DNA of 64,000 bases from the NCBI GenBank assembly GCA_030651765.1, contig JAUSBY010000001.1, forward strand, positions 62,001 to 126,000. The letters are read 5' to 3'. The notes beneath the pieces were generated by a model. That model worked only from the letters and a program-made list of their open reading frames with translations. It was not told the DNA's origin and searched no databases. The DNA is from Coriobacteriia bacterium (lineage in GTDB: Bacteria > Actinomycetota > Coriobacteriia > Anaerosomatales > Anaerosomataceae). Every line of letters starts with the position of its first letter. The first letter of the stretch is position 1. The translations under genes were made by a program, and so were the position numbers. Below, piece by piece: positions 16,087 through 24,368 of this stretch.

Positions 16087-16847
16087 TGCGAGCACGGGTG
16101 TTCCTTGCGCTGGCCGTGTTGATGTGTCTGTTGGCGCCGGGCACGGCAAGCGCGGCTGGAAACACAGATTGGTACAACTTCGCGGGTCAGCACACGACTC
16201 GACTATCCGCACCTGGAAGCCTCTACTACAGCTGGTGGGGCGTACGAGGGTGGATACACTGGCAAACTCGGCCGCAGCTGGTGGGCTCCGGGTGGAATCG
16301 TCATGTCGGCAGCTTTCTCATGATTACTCAGGCGACATCTACAACTCATCTGGTCGCCGCGGGACTGACGACAGACCCGACCTTTTATCCCTCTGTCAAG
16401 AGGTACATTGAGCATGTTCAGAACGGCCTCCCGAGTACGACGTTCTCCGGTGCAGTTCCTATACCAACGAGCATATACGCGAAGGTCGAGGCAACGGGAT
16501 ATCGACAACAATGGAGCGGACTGTACGAGTACTACGTGTACAACCATGGGATGGAGGCGGTTCGTTACCTCCCAAACCAGACTGGGTGTGCGCAAGCCTA
16601 TAGTGAGGCGAAGAACGACGGCGGATACAATGTGTTGGCGACGACGTTCTTCGGCACGAACACAAGCGGATACAACGGTTCTGGATATGCCCTGAACCTG
16701 AAGAACATGTACCACAACTGGTATCTATGGAACACGTCGCTTCCAGCCGAAGGAACGTACATCGAGACAAGATTCAATCCCCCCTACTACTACTCGCCGC
16801 ACTCATCGTACCGACATTACTACTTCGGCACCTGGAACAGGTCGTGA
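16086..16847 (+). CDS. Unrecognised secreted Tyr/Trp/Asn-rich protein
   Basis: A 253-residue protein starting at GTG 16086 with GGGAGG at 16076-16081. The signal peptide MRARVFLALAVLMCLLAPGTASAA should be cleaved after residue 24. The mature part is unusually rich in Tyr, Trp, Asn, Ser and Thr (for example LYYSWWGVRGWIHWQT, LYEYYVYNHG, PPYYYSPHSSYRHYYFG), as in secreted beta-sandwich proteins. Only one Cys is seen in the mature part. Base composition is lower in GC than the neighbours: line 16381-16440 counts 30 of 60 G+C. That hints at a separate origin. No family assigned; the next gene is 12 bases away, probably the same operon. Confidence 0.7.
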   Translation: MRARVFLALAVLMCLLAPGTASAAGNTDWYNFAGQHTTRLSAPGSLYYSWWGVRGWIHWQTRPQLVGSGWNRHVGSFLMITQATSTTHLVAAGLTTDPTFYPSVKRYIEHVQNGLPSTTFSGAVPIPTSIYAKVEATGYRQQWSGLYEYYVYNHGMEAVRYLPNQTGCAQAYSEAKNDGGYNVLATTFFGTNTSGYNGSGYALNLKNMYHNWYLWNTSLPAEGTYIETRFNPPYYYSPHSSYRHYYFGTWNRS

Positions 16848-16859
16848 GGAGTGACTGCG

Positions 16860-18107
16860 ATGCGCAGATGGTCTTCCGCTATAGCAATCCTAGTGGCGTT
16901 CTTCGCTGTCGGCGCCACCGTCTCCCTGGCAGCGTCTACAGTACGTCAGAATGACGCTGCGCCTCGCGCCAGCGGTGTCGGTGCCGTCAAGTTCCTCGAC
17001 CTCGCCGGAACGCCGCTCGAGGGAGACTACCACGTCGCTCCTGATGCGTCGTCCGGCACAGTGTGGATCGTTCATCCTGCGACCACATGGGACGAGGACC
17101 CTGAGTTGGCGGCAGTGACGAGGTACACCGTGCTCGAGTACGACACTGCGACGGGTGACGTTGTGAGCCACAAACTCCCGCTCGAGACGAGGCGCTACAT
17201 CGGTGGGGACGTCTTCACCCCAGGCGCGTTCACCATTCATGACGGTGCCGACAAGCTCTGGATCGCATCCTACGATGCGTTCGGCTACTTCGACGCCGTG
17301 AGCCGCGAGTTCGTTCCACTGACAATGCCCGCCCAGGAGCGGCTCCCGGCCTCCGAGGAGCTTGTGCCGGCGGGCGGGGATGCTCGCGCACGGTGGCGCG
17401 ATCAGAGGGTGGTCTCCATGGCACTTGGGACAGACGGGACCGTGTGGCTCGCGCGCGACTACGCCCGCGGTATCCTGCGCTACACCATAGCGAGCAGCCG
17501 GTTCGACGTTCTAGAGACGCCCGGCGAGATCGAGGTGCCTGGCTACCTGAGGGTGGTCGGCGACGAGATCCTTCTGGCAGAGTACAGGCGGCCGTCACAG
17601 CCACCCCAGACCGGGGCGCGACGCGGGTGGTCGGCGGTATCGGCCGATGGCGCCGAATGGAGGAGACTCGAGACCACCGACTACATCGCCGCCTCAGACG
17701 GTGCCAGGGCGCTCATCGTCCGCCCGGAAGGAAGCCCCGGTGTCGCCACGATCGGGGAGGGTGAACGCGCGCCCAGGCCTGAACTCGCGGATGCGGGAGG
17801 TTCTCCCGTCGGAGCAATCACAGAACCCTGGCGTGACCTGCTCGCTGCTGGGCCTGATGGCGACGTGTGGTACGTGAAGGACCGCCTCGATCTAGCTATG
17901 TACAACCTGTCGTCAGGCGTGGAGACCGTCTACGCCTTGCCCCGCGTTGAATCCACTCGTGGCGGAGGCGCCCCGGGCAATGGCGGTGACTCAGGAGTCT
18001 CGCCATTCCTCGCCCCCATCTTCACGAGTGCGGCGGTGGACGCCGAGGGCAACCTCTGGTTCTCGTACATAACGGGAGATGCGCACGTTGGTGTCGCTTA
18101 CCGGTAG
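16860..18107 (+). CDS. Secreted protein, probable beta-propeller of unknown function
   Basis: A 415-residue protein. ATG 16860 is chosen because GAGGA lies nine bases upstream; a GTG at 16851 is too close to it. The signal peptide is MRRWSSAIAILVAFFAVGATVSLAAS. Repeating strand pairs such as GTVWIVHPATTW, DKLWIASYDAFGYFD, GTVWLARDYARGILRYT, GDVWYVKDRLDLAMYN and GNLWFSYITG are spaced like blades of a streptogramin-lyase/NHL-type propeller. This identification is by pattern only. It is the last of three exported genes and may bind a surface or carbohydrate partner. Confidence 0.7.
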   Translation: MRRWSSAIAILVAFFAVGATVSLAASTVRQNDAAPRASGVGAVKFLDLAGTPLEGDYHVAPDASSGTVWIVHPATTWDEDPELAAVTRYTVLEYDTATGDVVSHKLPLETRRYIGGDVFTPGAFTIHDGADKLWIASYDAFGYFDAVSREFVPLTMPAQERLPASEELVPAGGDARARWRDQRVVSMALGTDGTVWLARDYARGILRYTIASSRFDVLETPGEIEVPGYLRVVGDEILLAEYRRPSQPPQTGARRGWSAVSADGAEWRRLETTDYIAASDGARALIVRPEGSPGVATIGEGERAPRPELADAGGSPVGAITEPWRDLLAAGPDGDVWYVKDRLDLAMYNLSSGVETVYALPRVESTRGGGAPGNGGDSGVSPFLAPIFTSAAVDAEGNLWFSYITGDAHVGVAYR

Positions 18108-18200
18108 GCAGCGGTTCTAGAGGTCCGGCTCTCAACGCGTACTGACCACGAAGAGGGGCGACCAAGGTCTAACCAGATCCAGGCGTGGGGCCGCGGCGAT

Positions 18201-18887
18201 CTAGCCGTCCGCGTCCTCGGGCACGCCCGCTCCCCATCGCGCGGAGACGAGCACCACGAACGAGAGCCACGCGAAGCCGAGCAGCCACGCACCGATCACG
18301 TCGCCGAGGTAGTGCACGCCGAGATAGACGCGCGAGAGCGCTATCGCAAGGGCCGCAAGGGTGCAGCCGGCAACGAGCAGGACCGCATAGCGCCGCCGGC
18401 GCACGTCAAGGGCCGCCACGACCATCAGCGATCCGAAGTAGAGCAGACTCGAAAGCGCGTGCCCGGACGGGAAGCTGTACGTCTCGGGCAGAGGTATGCG
18501 GGCCACTTCGAGAGCCGGTCGCACGCGCATGAACGCCAGCTTGAGGCCGACGCCCAGAAGCGCCCCGCCGAGCACCGCAACGACGATCATGACGGCCTCG
18601 GTACGGCGTCCGCGAAACCACAGGACCGCCGACGTGACGGCGGTCAGCGCGGCGATCGGCCAGAAGTCACCCGCCGAGGTCGCAAGGCGCGCCAGCGTCT
18701 CGAGTCCGGGGAGATCGATCGCACGGATCGCAGCGGACAGCGCCAGGTCCGCCTCCATGAACGCCGGGGCGAGCAGCAGGCCCGCCGCAAGTGCGATGAA
18801 CCCCGCGACGCCGGCGCCCGCGATGAGGACGAGCACGCCCGCCCGCGGATCGCGCCGCCAGCGTTCCTGCCGTCCGGGAATCATCAT
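18201..18887 (-). CDS. PAP2-family membrane phosphatase
   Basis: A 228-residue integral membrane enzyme with about six helices. It has the three PAP2 motifs: KLAFMRVRP (C1), YSFPSGHALSS (C2, catalytic His) and SRVYLGVHYLGDVIGAW (C3). The family dephosphorylates lipids such as phosphatidic acid, undecaprenyl pyrophosphate or phosphatidylglycerol phosphate; substrate cannot be decided here. ATG 18887 lies two bases after the upstream pyrophosphatase stop, so the two form one transcript. Pyrophosphate/phosphate chemistry is the common theme. Confidence 0.9.
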   Translation of the reverse strand: MMIPGRQERWRRDPRAGVLVLIAGAGVAGFIALAAGLLLAPAFMEADLALSAAIRAIDLPGLETLARLATSAGDFWPIAALTAVTSAVLWFRGRRTEAVMIVVAVLGGALLGVGLKLAFMRVRPALEVARIPLPETYSFPSGHALSSLLYFGSLMVVAALDVRRRRYAVLLVAGCTLAALAIALSRVYLGVHYLGDVIGAWLLGFAWLSFVVLVSARWGAGVPEDADG

Positions 18888-18889
18888 GC

Positions 18890-20518
18890 TTACGCTCCCG
18901 CCGCCTCGAGCAGCCGCGATGCGATCTGCTTCTTGCGGGACAGTACGCCGTCCATCCAGACCGGGCCGTCGGAGAGATCGACACCGAGCGCGCGGCTGGC
19001 CACACGGGTCTTTCCGGCCGCGAAGACCTCGCTCCCTTCGCGGACGACGTCGGTGACGAGCAGCATCGCAAGGTCGAAGCCGCGCCTGGCCCGGAACGCC
19101 TCCAGAGTCGCGGCGAGCTCGTCGGAGCGATCGAGATACGGCGTCGTGTCCACCGTCTCGACCTGGGCCACACCGATCGTCAGATCGCCGACCCGGTACT
19201 CCTTGAGGTCGGCGCTCACCGCATCGGCAAGCGAGAACTCCGCAGCAGCCGAGCGCGCCCGGAACATCTCGAGGCCGAACTCGACGGCGTCGAAACCGAG
19301 CTGTGCGGCGAGCCGCTCGGCGACTGCACGGTCGACCGCCGTCGTCGTGGGCGACTTCAGAAGGACCGTGTCGGTCAGCACCGCCGAGAGCAGTATCCCC
19401 GCCATCGGAGCGGGCGGCACCACACCGAGATCCCGGTAGCGCTCGGCCACGATCGTAGCGGTCGAGCCGACCGGCATGTTCAGGAACAAGATCGGCGTGG
19501 TGGTCTGAACGTCGCCGACACGGTGGTGGTCGACGATCTCGACGACCGCGGCCTCCTCGACGCCGGGAGCCGACTGCGAGAGCTCGTTGTGGTCGAGCAG
19601 CACGACTCGCCTGCGGACACCGCGCGCAAGGTTCGTCCTCGTGAGAATGCCGACGAGGCGCCTGTCGTCATCGACCACGAGCGCCTCGCGGTGCACGCTT
19701 TCCATGAGGTCCTCCGCGACCTCCGTCAACAGCGCATCGGGGCCGACCACGAGTGGCGTCGTGTCCATCACGCCGCTCACCGCATGCCCGAGGTTGACGA
19801 GGCGAGCGGTCGTGTATGTGTTGTGCGGGCTTGAGACGATCGCAGCGCCGCGTTGGCGGGCAAGCGCGACGACACCGTCGTCCGGGGCATGCCCACCGCT
19901 GATGACGAGACACGCCGCGCCCGCCTCGATGGCGCGGGGCTGGGTCCTCACGCGGTCGCCGACGATGAGTGTGTCGCCGGCAGCGATGTACGACGTCATC
20001 GTCTCCGGCTCCATCGCGCCGATGAGAACGTTGCCGACGAGGCGGGTGTCCGCCGCCCCGACCAGGATCTCCCCGCCGAGCACCTCGGCGAGCTGGCCGA
20101 CGGTGACGGGTAGTGCCTCCAGGCCACGCATCTCGGTCTCGTCGATGTAGAGCTCCGCCAGGATGCTTTGATTGAGCAGCCCCCGCGCGACCCCGCCGTC
20201 GCCGATGACGGGAAGCGCCCGGACGCCGTGCTCGCGCATGAGACGACCGGCGGTCAGCAGGTTGTCATCGGCGTTCACGACGATCGCATCGGCGGTCATC
20301 GCATCGCGCACGCGCGTCCGGACGTGGGCGATCTCGGCGGGCAAGTCGGCGCCGAATCGCGCGAACACCCAGGCCGTCTCGGGAGGGACCGGGCCCAGGC
20401 GCGCCGGGACGTAGACGTCGTCGGGGTCGGTCACGTTCTTGAGATGCGCGTAGGCGACCGCCGAGCAGATCGAGTCGTTGTCGGGGTTCCTGTGTCCAAA
20501 GACGAGGATCGGTCCCAT
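18890..20518 (-). CDS. ppaC: Manganese-dependent inorganic pyrophosphatase with CBS and DRTGG domains (family II)
   Basis: A 542-residue cytoplasmic enzyme hydrolysing pyrophosphate to phosphate. Catalytic DHH-family motifs frame an insert: GHRNPDNDS near residue 8, then a first CBS domain (about 65-120), a DRTGG domain (about 130-245), a second CBS (about 250-305), the metal motifs LLDHNE and VDHHR, and the C-terminal DHHA2 domain ending SRKKQIASRL. Such CBS-PPases are inhibited by AMP/ADP and activated by ATP or diadenosine polyphosphates. The insert makes it about 230 residues longer than simple family II enzymes. It is co-transcribed with the PAP2 phosphatase. Confidence 0.95.
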   Translation of the reverse strand: MGPILVFGHRNPDNDSICSAVAYAHLKNVTDPDDVYVPARLGPVPPETAWVFARFGADLPAEIAHVRTRVRDAMTADAIVVNADDNLLTAGRLMREHGVRALPVIGDGGVARGLLNQSILAELYIDETEMRGLEALPVTVGQLAEVLGGEILVGAADTRLVGNVLIGAMEPETMTSYIAAGDTLIVGDRVRTQPRAIEAGAACLVISGGHAPDDGVVALARQRGAAIVSSPHNTYTTARLVNLGHAVSGVMDTTPLVVGPDALLTEVAEDLMESVHREALVVDDDRRLVGILTRTNLARGVRRRVVLLDHNELSQSAPGVEEAAVVEIVDHHRVGDVQTTTPILFLNMPVGSTATIVAERYRDLGVVPPAPMAGILLSAVLTDTVLLKSPTTTAVDRAVAERLAAQLGFDAVEFGLEMFRARSAAAEFSLADAVSADLKEYRVGDLTIGVAQVETVDTTPYLDRSDELAATLEAFRARRGFDLAMLLVTDVVREGSEVFAAGKTRVASRALGVDLSDGPVWMDGVLSRKKQIASRLLEAAGA

Positions 20519-20546
20519 CGCTGCCCTCCCACCGGCTCCGGCGCCG

Positions 20547-22784
20547 CTAGCCCTCGATCTTCCGTATCGGAGCGTACCCTAGAAGCAGACTCTTCGTCCC
20601 GCCCGAGGCGAACGTCACCGTCACCCGATCGCCCGCGATCGACTGCACCACCCCTCGCCCGAACACCTTGTGGTCCACGGCGTCGCCCTCAGCGAGCTCG
20701 AGCGGTTGCTCGACCTGACGGGGCGCCGGCTTGCCCGAGCCGAAGACGCGGCCCTCGGACGGAGCCGTCGGCCTGCTCCCCCACCGCACCGAACCGCCGC
20801 GGTCCCCCCTGCCGCGACCCGGCGCAGACGCACCGAACCCGGCCGAGCCGATCCCCTCGGACTTCACGTGCTCGTCCGGGATCTCCCGAATGAACATGCT
20901 CGGTTGGTTGTACTGTGTCTGGCCGAACAGACTCCTCTGCGACGCATGGGTCAGATAGAGCCGCTCGCGGGCACGCGTGATGCCCACGTAGCACAGCCGC
21001 CGCTCCTCCTCGAGACCCGCCTCGTCGAACATGCAGTTCGCGTGCGGGAAGATCGAGTCCTCCATGCCGAGCAGGAAGACGACCGGGTACTCGAGTCCCT
21101 TGGCCGCATGCAGCGTCATCATCGTCACGGAGCGCTCGTCCCCCTCGACCTCGTCGAGGTCGCTACGGAGCGCCACCCACTCGAGCAGCGCCGAGAGCGT
21201 GCGCATCTCCGGATCGACGTGCTGCGCATCGTACTCGTCCACCACCCCGAAGAACTCCCGGATGTTCTCGGCACGCCCGACAGCCTCCCGGCTACCGTCG
21301 GCCGAAAGCGCGCCCAGGAGTCCCGAGCGCGAGACGATGCCCTCGACGTGCTCGCGGAGCGTCTCGCCGGGGACCTCGCGCGCCGAGGCGAGATCGTCTG
21401 CCAGCGTGGCGACCTTGCGTGCCGGTGCGGTGGCGAGCCAGCCCGCCTCGGCCGCACGCCCGATGGCCTCGGCCAGGGTGATGTCCTCCTCGATCGCGCG
21501 GGCACGCAGCACGTCGATCGTGGTCTTGCCGATTCCCTGCCGCTTCTCGAGCACGCGAACGAGCGACTGCACGTCGGCGGGGTTGACGGTGGCGCGCAGC
21601 CACGCCATGACGTCGCGGATCTCGGCCCGCTCGAAAAAGCGCGTCCCGCCGACAAGGCGATACGGGACACCGGCGCGCAGGAAGATGTCTTCGATGACGC
21701 GCGACTGGGCGTTGGTGCGGTAGAACACGGCTACGTCCGCGTACGAACGGTGCTCCTCGCGGAGCAGCCGCTCGATCTCCTCGGCGACGAAGCGGGCCTC
21801 GTCGCGCTCGTCGGTGGCCGAGTAGCGGGTGATCGCTTCACCACCGGCATTCGCGGTCCACAACGTCTTGGGTTTGCGACCACGATTGTTGGCCACAACA
21901 GCGTTGGCGGCGGCCAGGATCGTCTCGGTCGAGCGGTAGTTCTGCTCGAGGCGGATGACGGTGGCGTCAGGATAGTCGCGCTCGAACTCGAGGATGTTGC
22001 GGATGTCGGCCCCGCGCCACGAGTAGATCGACTGATCGTCGTCGCCCACCACCATGAGATTTCGATCGCGGGCCGCAAGCAGCTTCACGATCTCGTACTG
22101 CGCCTTGTTGGTGTCCTGATACTCGTCGATCAGGATGTAGCGGAAGCGGTCCTGATAGAACTCCCGCACGTCCGGGTGCTCGCGCAGGAGACGCTCGGCA
22201 TTCACGAGCAGGTCGTCGAAGTCCATCGCATTTGCCGAGACGAGTCGCTGCTGGTAGAGACGGTACGCCTTGGCGGTCGCGCGCTCGGGCGCCGTTGCGG
22301 CGCTCGCCTCGTACACGGCGGCGCCTACGAGCTCGTTCTTAGCCGCCGAGATGCGACCGGCCACCCCCTTGACCGGATACTGCTTCGGGTCGAGATCGAG
22401 TTCGGTCAGCACGCTAGTGAGCATCCGGCGGGTGTCGTCGGCGTCGTAGATGGTGAAGGAGCGCGTGTAGCCGAGGCGGCCGCCATCGCCGCGCAGCAGG
22501 CGCACGCAAAACGCGTGGAACGTCATCACCCACATCGCTCGCGCGGCAGGGCCGACGATACCTTCGAGCCGCTCGCGCATCTCACCGGCAGCCTTGTTGG
22601 TGAACGTGATCGCCAGCACCCCGGCCGGCGAGACGCCATGGTGGCCGATCAGGTGGCCGATACGGTACGTGAGCACGCGCGTCTTACCGCTGCCCGCGCC
22701 GGCAAGCACCAGCAGGGGGCCTTCAACGGTGGTGACGGCGTCACGCTGCGCCGGATTGAGGTCGTCAAGAGGGAGTGTGGTCAT
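20547..22784 (-). CDS. pcrA: ATP-dependent DNA helicase PcrA/UvrD
   Basis: A 745-residue superfamily 1A 3'-5' helicase for repair and removal of obstacles to replication. Walker A GAGSGKT (about 30-36), DEYQDTNKAQY (Walker B), GDDDQSIYSWRGA, RLEQNYRST, TLHAAKGLEYPVVFLLG and VGITRARERLYL are all present. The C-terminus has a glycine/arginine-rich linker, then DAVDHKVFGRGVVQSIAGD, the Tudor-like tail of PcrA that contacts RNA polymerase. ATG 22784 reads MTTLPLDDLNPAQRDAV. Single gene, separated by about 30 bases from ppaC, so possibly the same transcript. Confidence 0.97.
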   Translation of the reverse strand: MTTLPLDDLNPAQRDAVTTVEGPLLVLAGAGSGKTRVLTYRIGHLIGHHGVSPAGVLAITFTNKAAGEMRERLEGIVGPAARAMWVMTFHAFCVRLLRGDGGRLGYTRSFTIYDADDTRRMLTSVLTELDLDPKQYPVKGVAGRISAAKNELVGAAVYEASAATAPERATAKAYRLYQQRLVSANAMDFDDLLVNAERLLREHPDVREFYQDRFRYILIDEYQDTNKAQYEIVKLLAARDRNLMVVGDDDQSIYSWRGADIRNILEFERDYPDATVIRLEQNYRSTETILAAANAVVANNRGRKPKTLWTANAGGEAITRYSATDERDEARFVAEEIERLLREEHRSYADVAVFYRTNAQSRVIEDIFLRAGVPYRLVGGTRFFERAEIRDVMAWLRATVNPADVQSLVRVLEKRQGIGKTTIDVLRARAIEEDITLAEAIGRAAEAGWLATAPARKVATLADDLASAREVPGETLREHVEGIVSRSGLLGALSADGSREAVGRAENIREFFGVVDEYDAQHVDPEMRTLSALLEWVALRSDLDEVEGDERSVTMMTLHAAKGLEYPVVFLLGMEDSIFPHANCMFDEAGLEEERRLCYVGITRARERLYLTHASQRSLFGQTQYNQPSMFIREIPDEHVKSEGIGSAGFGASAPGRGRGDRGGSVRWGSRPTAPSEGRVFGSGKPAPRQVEQPLELAEGDAVDHKVFGRGVVQSIAGDRVTVTFASGGTKSLLLGYAPIRKIEG

Positions 22785-22836
22785 GGGGTGACCAGTGTAC
22801 CCCGCGGGTCGCTCGCGTTGAAGCGCCTGAGGACGG

Positions 22837-23043
22837 CTACTTCACGAACTTGATCATCGAGAAACTCGACTGGTCGGCGTCACGCAGGCAGCTGTCGTGC
22901 ATGACCTTGCGCTCGGAGAGCGTGATCTGCGTGTTGCCGCACTTCTCGCATACCGGCGTGTCACACACGCTGCAGTAGCCGATACGCCCGGCCCCGACCG
23001 ACCCGCAGTGGGTGCAGATACTATGGAGTGACGACTTCTGCAC
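22837..23043 (-). CDS. Small zinc-ribbon protein of unknown function
   Basis: A 68-residue protein from GTG 23043, with GAGG about nine bases upstream. Cysteines are arranged as CTHCGS ... GYCSVCDTPVCEKCG, that is several CxxC knuckles that could hold two zinc ions, followed by a helical tail with another Cys. Its own promoter (TTGTTG-N17-AATAAT) supports expression. No named family could be assigned; B-box-like or rubredoxin-like folds are possible. Confidence 0.65.
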   Translation of the reverse strand: MQKSSLHSICTHCGSVGAGRIGYCSVCDTPVCEKCGNTQITLSERKVMHDSCLRDADQSSFSMIKFVK

Positions 23044-23108
23044 GTTCGTCCGCCTCTCCCGCAACCGCCAGATGCTTGCCGTGCACTTCCCCAGCAAACG
23101 CCCCGCCG

Positions 23109-23156
23109 AATCGTGATGCCGCTCACGATTATTGCAGCCCCGCACGAACGCAACAA
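23109..23156 (-). promoter_or_regulatory. Sigma-70-type promoter with an overlapping palindrome for the zinc-ribbon gene
   Basis: On the minus strand TTGTTG (23156-23151), a 17-base spacer and AATAAT (23133-23128) form a good promoter. A perfect inverted repeat AATCGTGA-N6-TCACGATT (23109-23130) begins inside the -10 hexamer and covers the expected start site, like a repressor operator or a 5' stem. Confidence 0.6.
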
Positions 23157-23198
23157 GGTTCCGTAAGGTTCATTCCCTCTTCGGGAGCCGCAGACCCG

Positions 23199-24020
23199 CT
23201 AGCCCAGCTCCCTACCCACTGCTGACGCGATCGGCGCGAGCTCGGCCACGAGCGCGCGCAGCCCCGGAAGATCGAGCGACTGCGGACCGTCACACAGCGC
23301 CGCACGCGGATCCGGATGCACCTCCACCATGAGCCCGTCTGCACCGACCGCCACCGCAGCGCGGGAGACCGCCGGGACGAGGTCCGCCTGGCCGGTGGGG
23401 TGCGAGACATCGACGATGATCGGCAGAAGCGAGAGCTTCTTGACCACCGGAACGGCGCTGATGTCGAGCGTGAACCGTGTCGCCGTCTCGAAGGTGCGGA
23501 TCCCGCGTTCGCACAAGATCACGTTCTCGTTGCCGAGCATCGTCAGGTACTCGCTTGCCTGCAGCCACTCCTGGATCGTCGCAGCCATGCCGCGCTTGAA
23601 GACGACGGGCTTGTGGCTCTCGGCCGTCGCCTGCCCGATCTTCTTCAGCAGGCTGAAGTTGGCCATGTTGCGCGTCCCGATCTGCAGGATGTCAGCGTAC
23701 GCGTCCACGACCTCGACGTGCGCCGAGTCCGTCACCTCGGTGACGAAGATGAGACCGTACTTGTCGGCGGTCTCACGCAGGATCTTCAGGCCCTCCTCCT
23801 CGAGCCCCTGGAACGAGTGCGGGCTCGTGCGCGGCTTGTACGCGCCGCCGCGCATGACGCGAATGCCGAGTTCCGCCAGCGCCGCACCGACCTCGTCCAT
23901 CTGGTCGCGCGTCTCCACCGAGCACGGACCCGCGATGATCGTGACCGCGCCGTCCCGCACGACCGCCGGCCGCGCCGCGCCACCGGAACCGGCGCCGCCC
24001 CCCCGCTCGAGCGCTGCCAT
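23199..24020 (-). CDS. aroF: 3-Deoxy-7-phosphoheptulonate (DAHP) synthase, type I beta
   Basis: A 273-residue enzyme condensing phosphoenolpyruvate and erythrose 4-phosphate, the first step of the shikimate pathway. ATG 24020 overlaps the chorismate mutase stop (TGATG). Signatures are VTIIAGPCSVET, RGGAYKPRTSPHSFQGLEEEGLKIL, VFVTEVTD-like IFVTEVTDS, LQIGTRNMANF, PVVFKRGM, and the metal site HPTG. It is the short form without a regulatory N-terminal domain. Fused or adjacent chorismate mutase commonly confers feedback control on this type; the overlap here suggests the two work together. Confidence 0.94.
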   Translation of the reverse strand: MAALERGGGAGSGGAARPAVVRDGAVTIIAGPCSVETRDQMDEVGAALAELGIRVMRGGAYKPRTSPHSFQGLEEEGLKILRETADKYGLIFVTEVTDSAHVEVVDAYADILQIGTRNMANFSLLKKIGQATAESHKPVVFKRGMAATIQEWLQASEYLTMLGNENVILCERGIRTFETATRFTLDISAVPVVKKLSLLPIIVDVSHPTGQADLVPAVSRAAVAVGADGLMVEVHPDPRAALCDGPQSLDLPGLRALVAELAPIASAVGRELG

Positions 24021-24298
24021 CAGTCCCTCAACTCCTTCATCACGTGCAGGATCGCCTCGTAGATCTCGCGCAGATTCTCGGCGTAGAGCGGCCCTTCGTT
24101 GCACGATGCGAGGTGCCCAAAGATCTCCTCTTCACGCTTCGGGTCGTACAGGCCCATGTGCACCTGCGGCTTGAGCTCGCGGATCGCAAGCGCGAGAGAA
24201 GCGCGCTCGTTCAGAAGCGCCACGATGCGACAGTCGATCTCATCGATACGCGTGCGGTACTCGGCGATCCTCGCCTGGGCATCCGGTGTCTCGGTCAT
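24020..24298 (-). CDS. Chorismate mutase, AroQ type
   Basis: A 92-residue all-helical enzyme converting chorismate to prephenate for phenylalanine and tyrosine. ATG 24298 has GAGGAG six bases upstream. The AroQ pattern is clear: IAEYRTRIDEIDCRIVALLNERASLALAIRELK with Arg and Lys active-site residues, then YDPKREEEIFGHL and a final helix. Its stop overlaps the start of the DAHP synthase gene, tying entry of the shikimate pathway to its branch point. Confidence 0.9.
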   Translation of the reverse strand: MTETPDAQARIAEYRTRIDEIDCRIVALLNERASLALAIRELKPQVHMGLYDPKREEEIFGHLASCNEGPLYAENLREIYEAILHVMKELRD

Positions 24299-24368
24299 GA
24301 TCGGCTCCTCGCACTGCTCGTCTGCGCGCGACGCCGGTCGCCCGGCACCGCCTACGTCCGTATGCTTA

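Noticed and set aside
20670-22853. Long plus-strand open frame opposite pcrA
   Set aside because: The minus strand encodes a full set of helicase motifs; the opposite frame has no recognisable domain.
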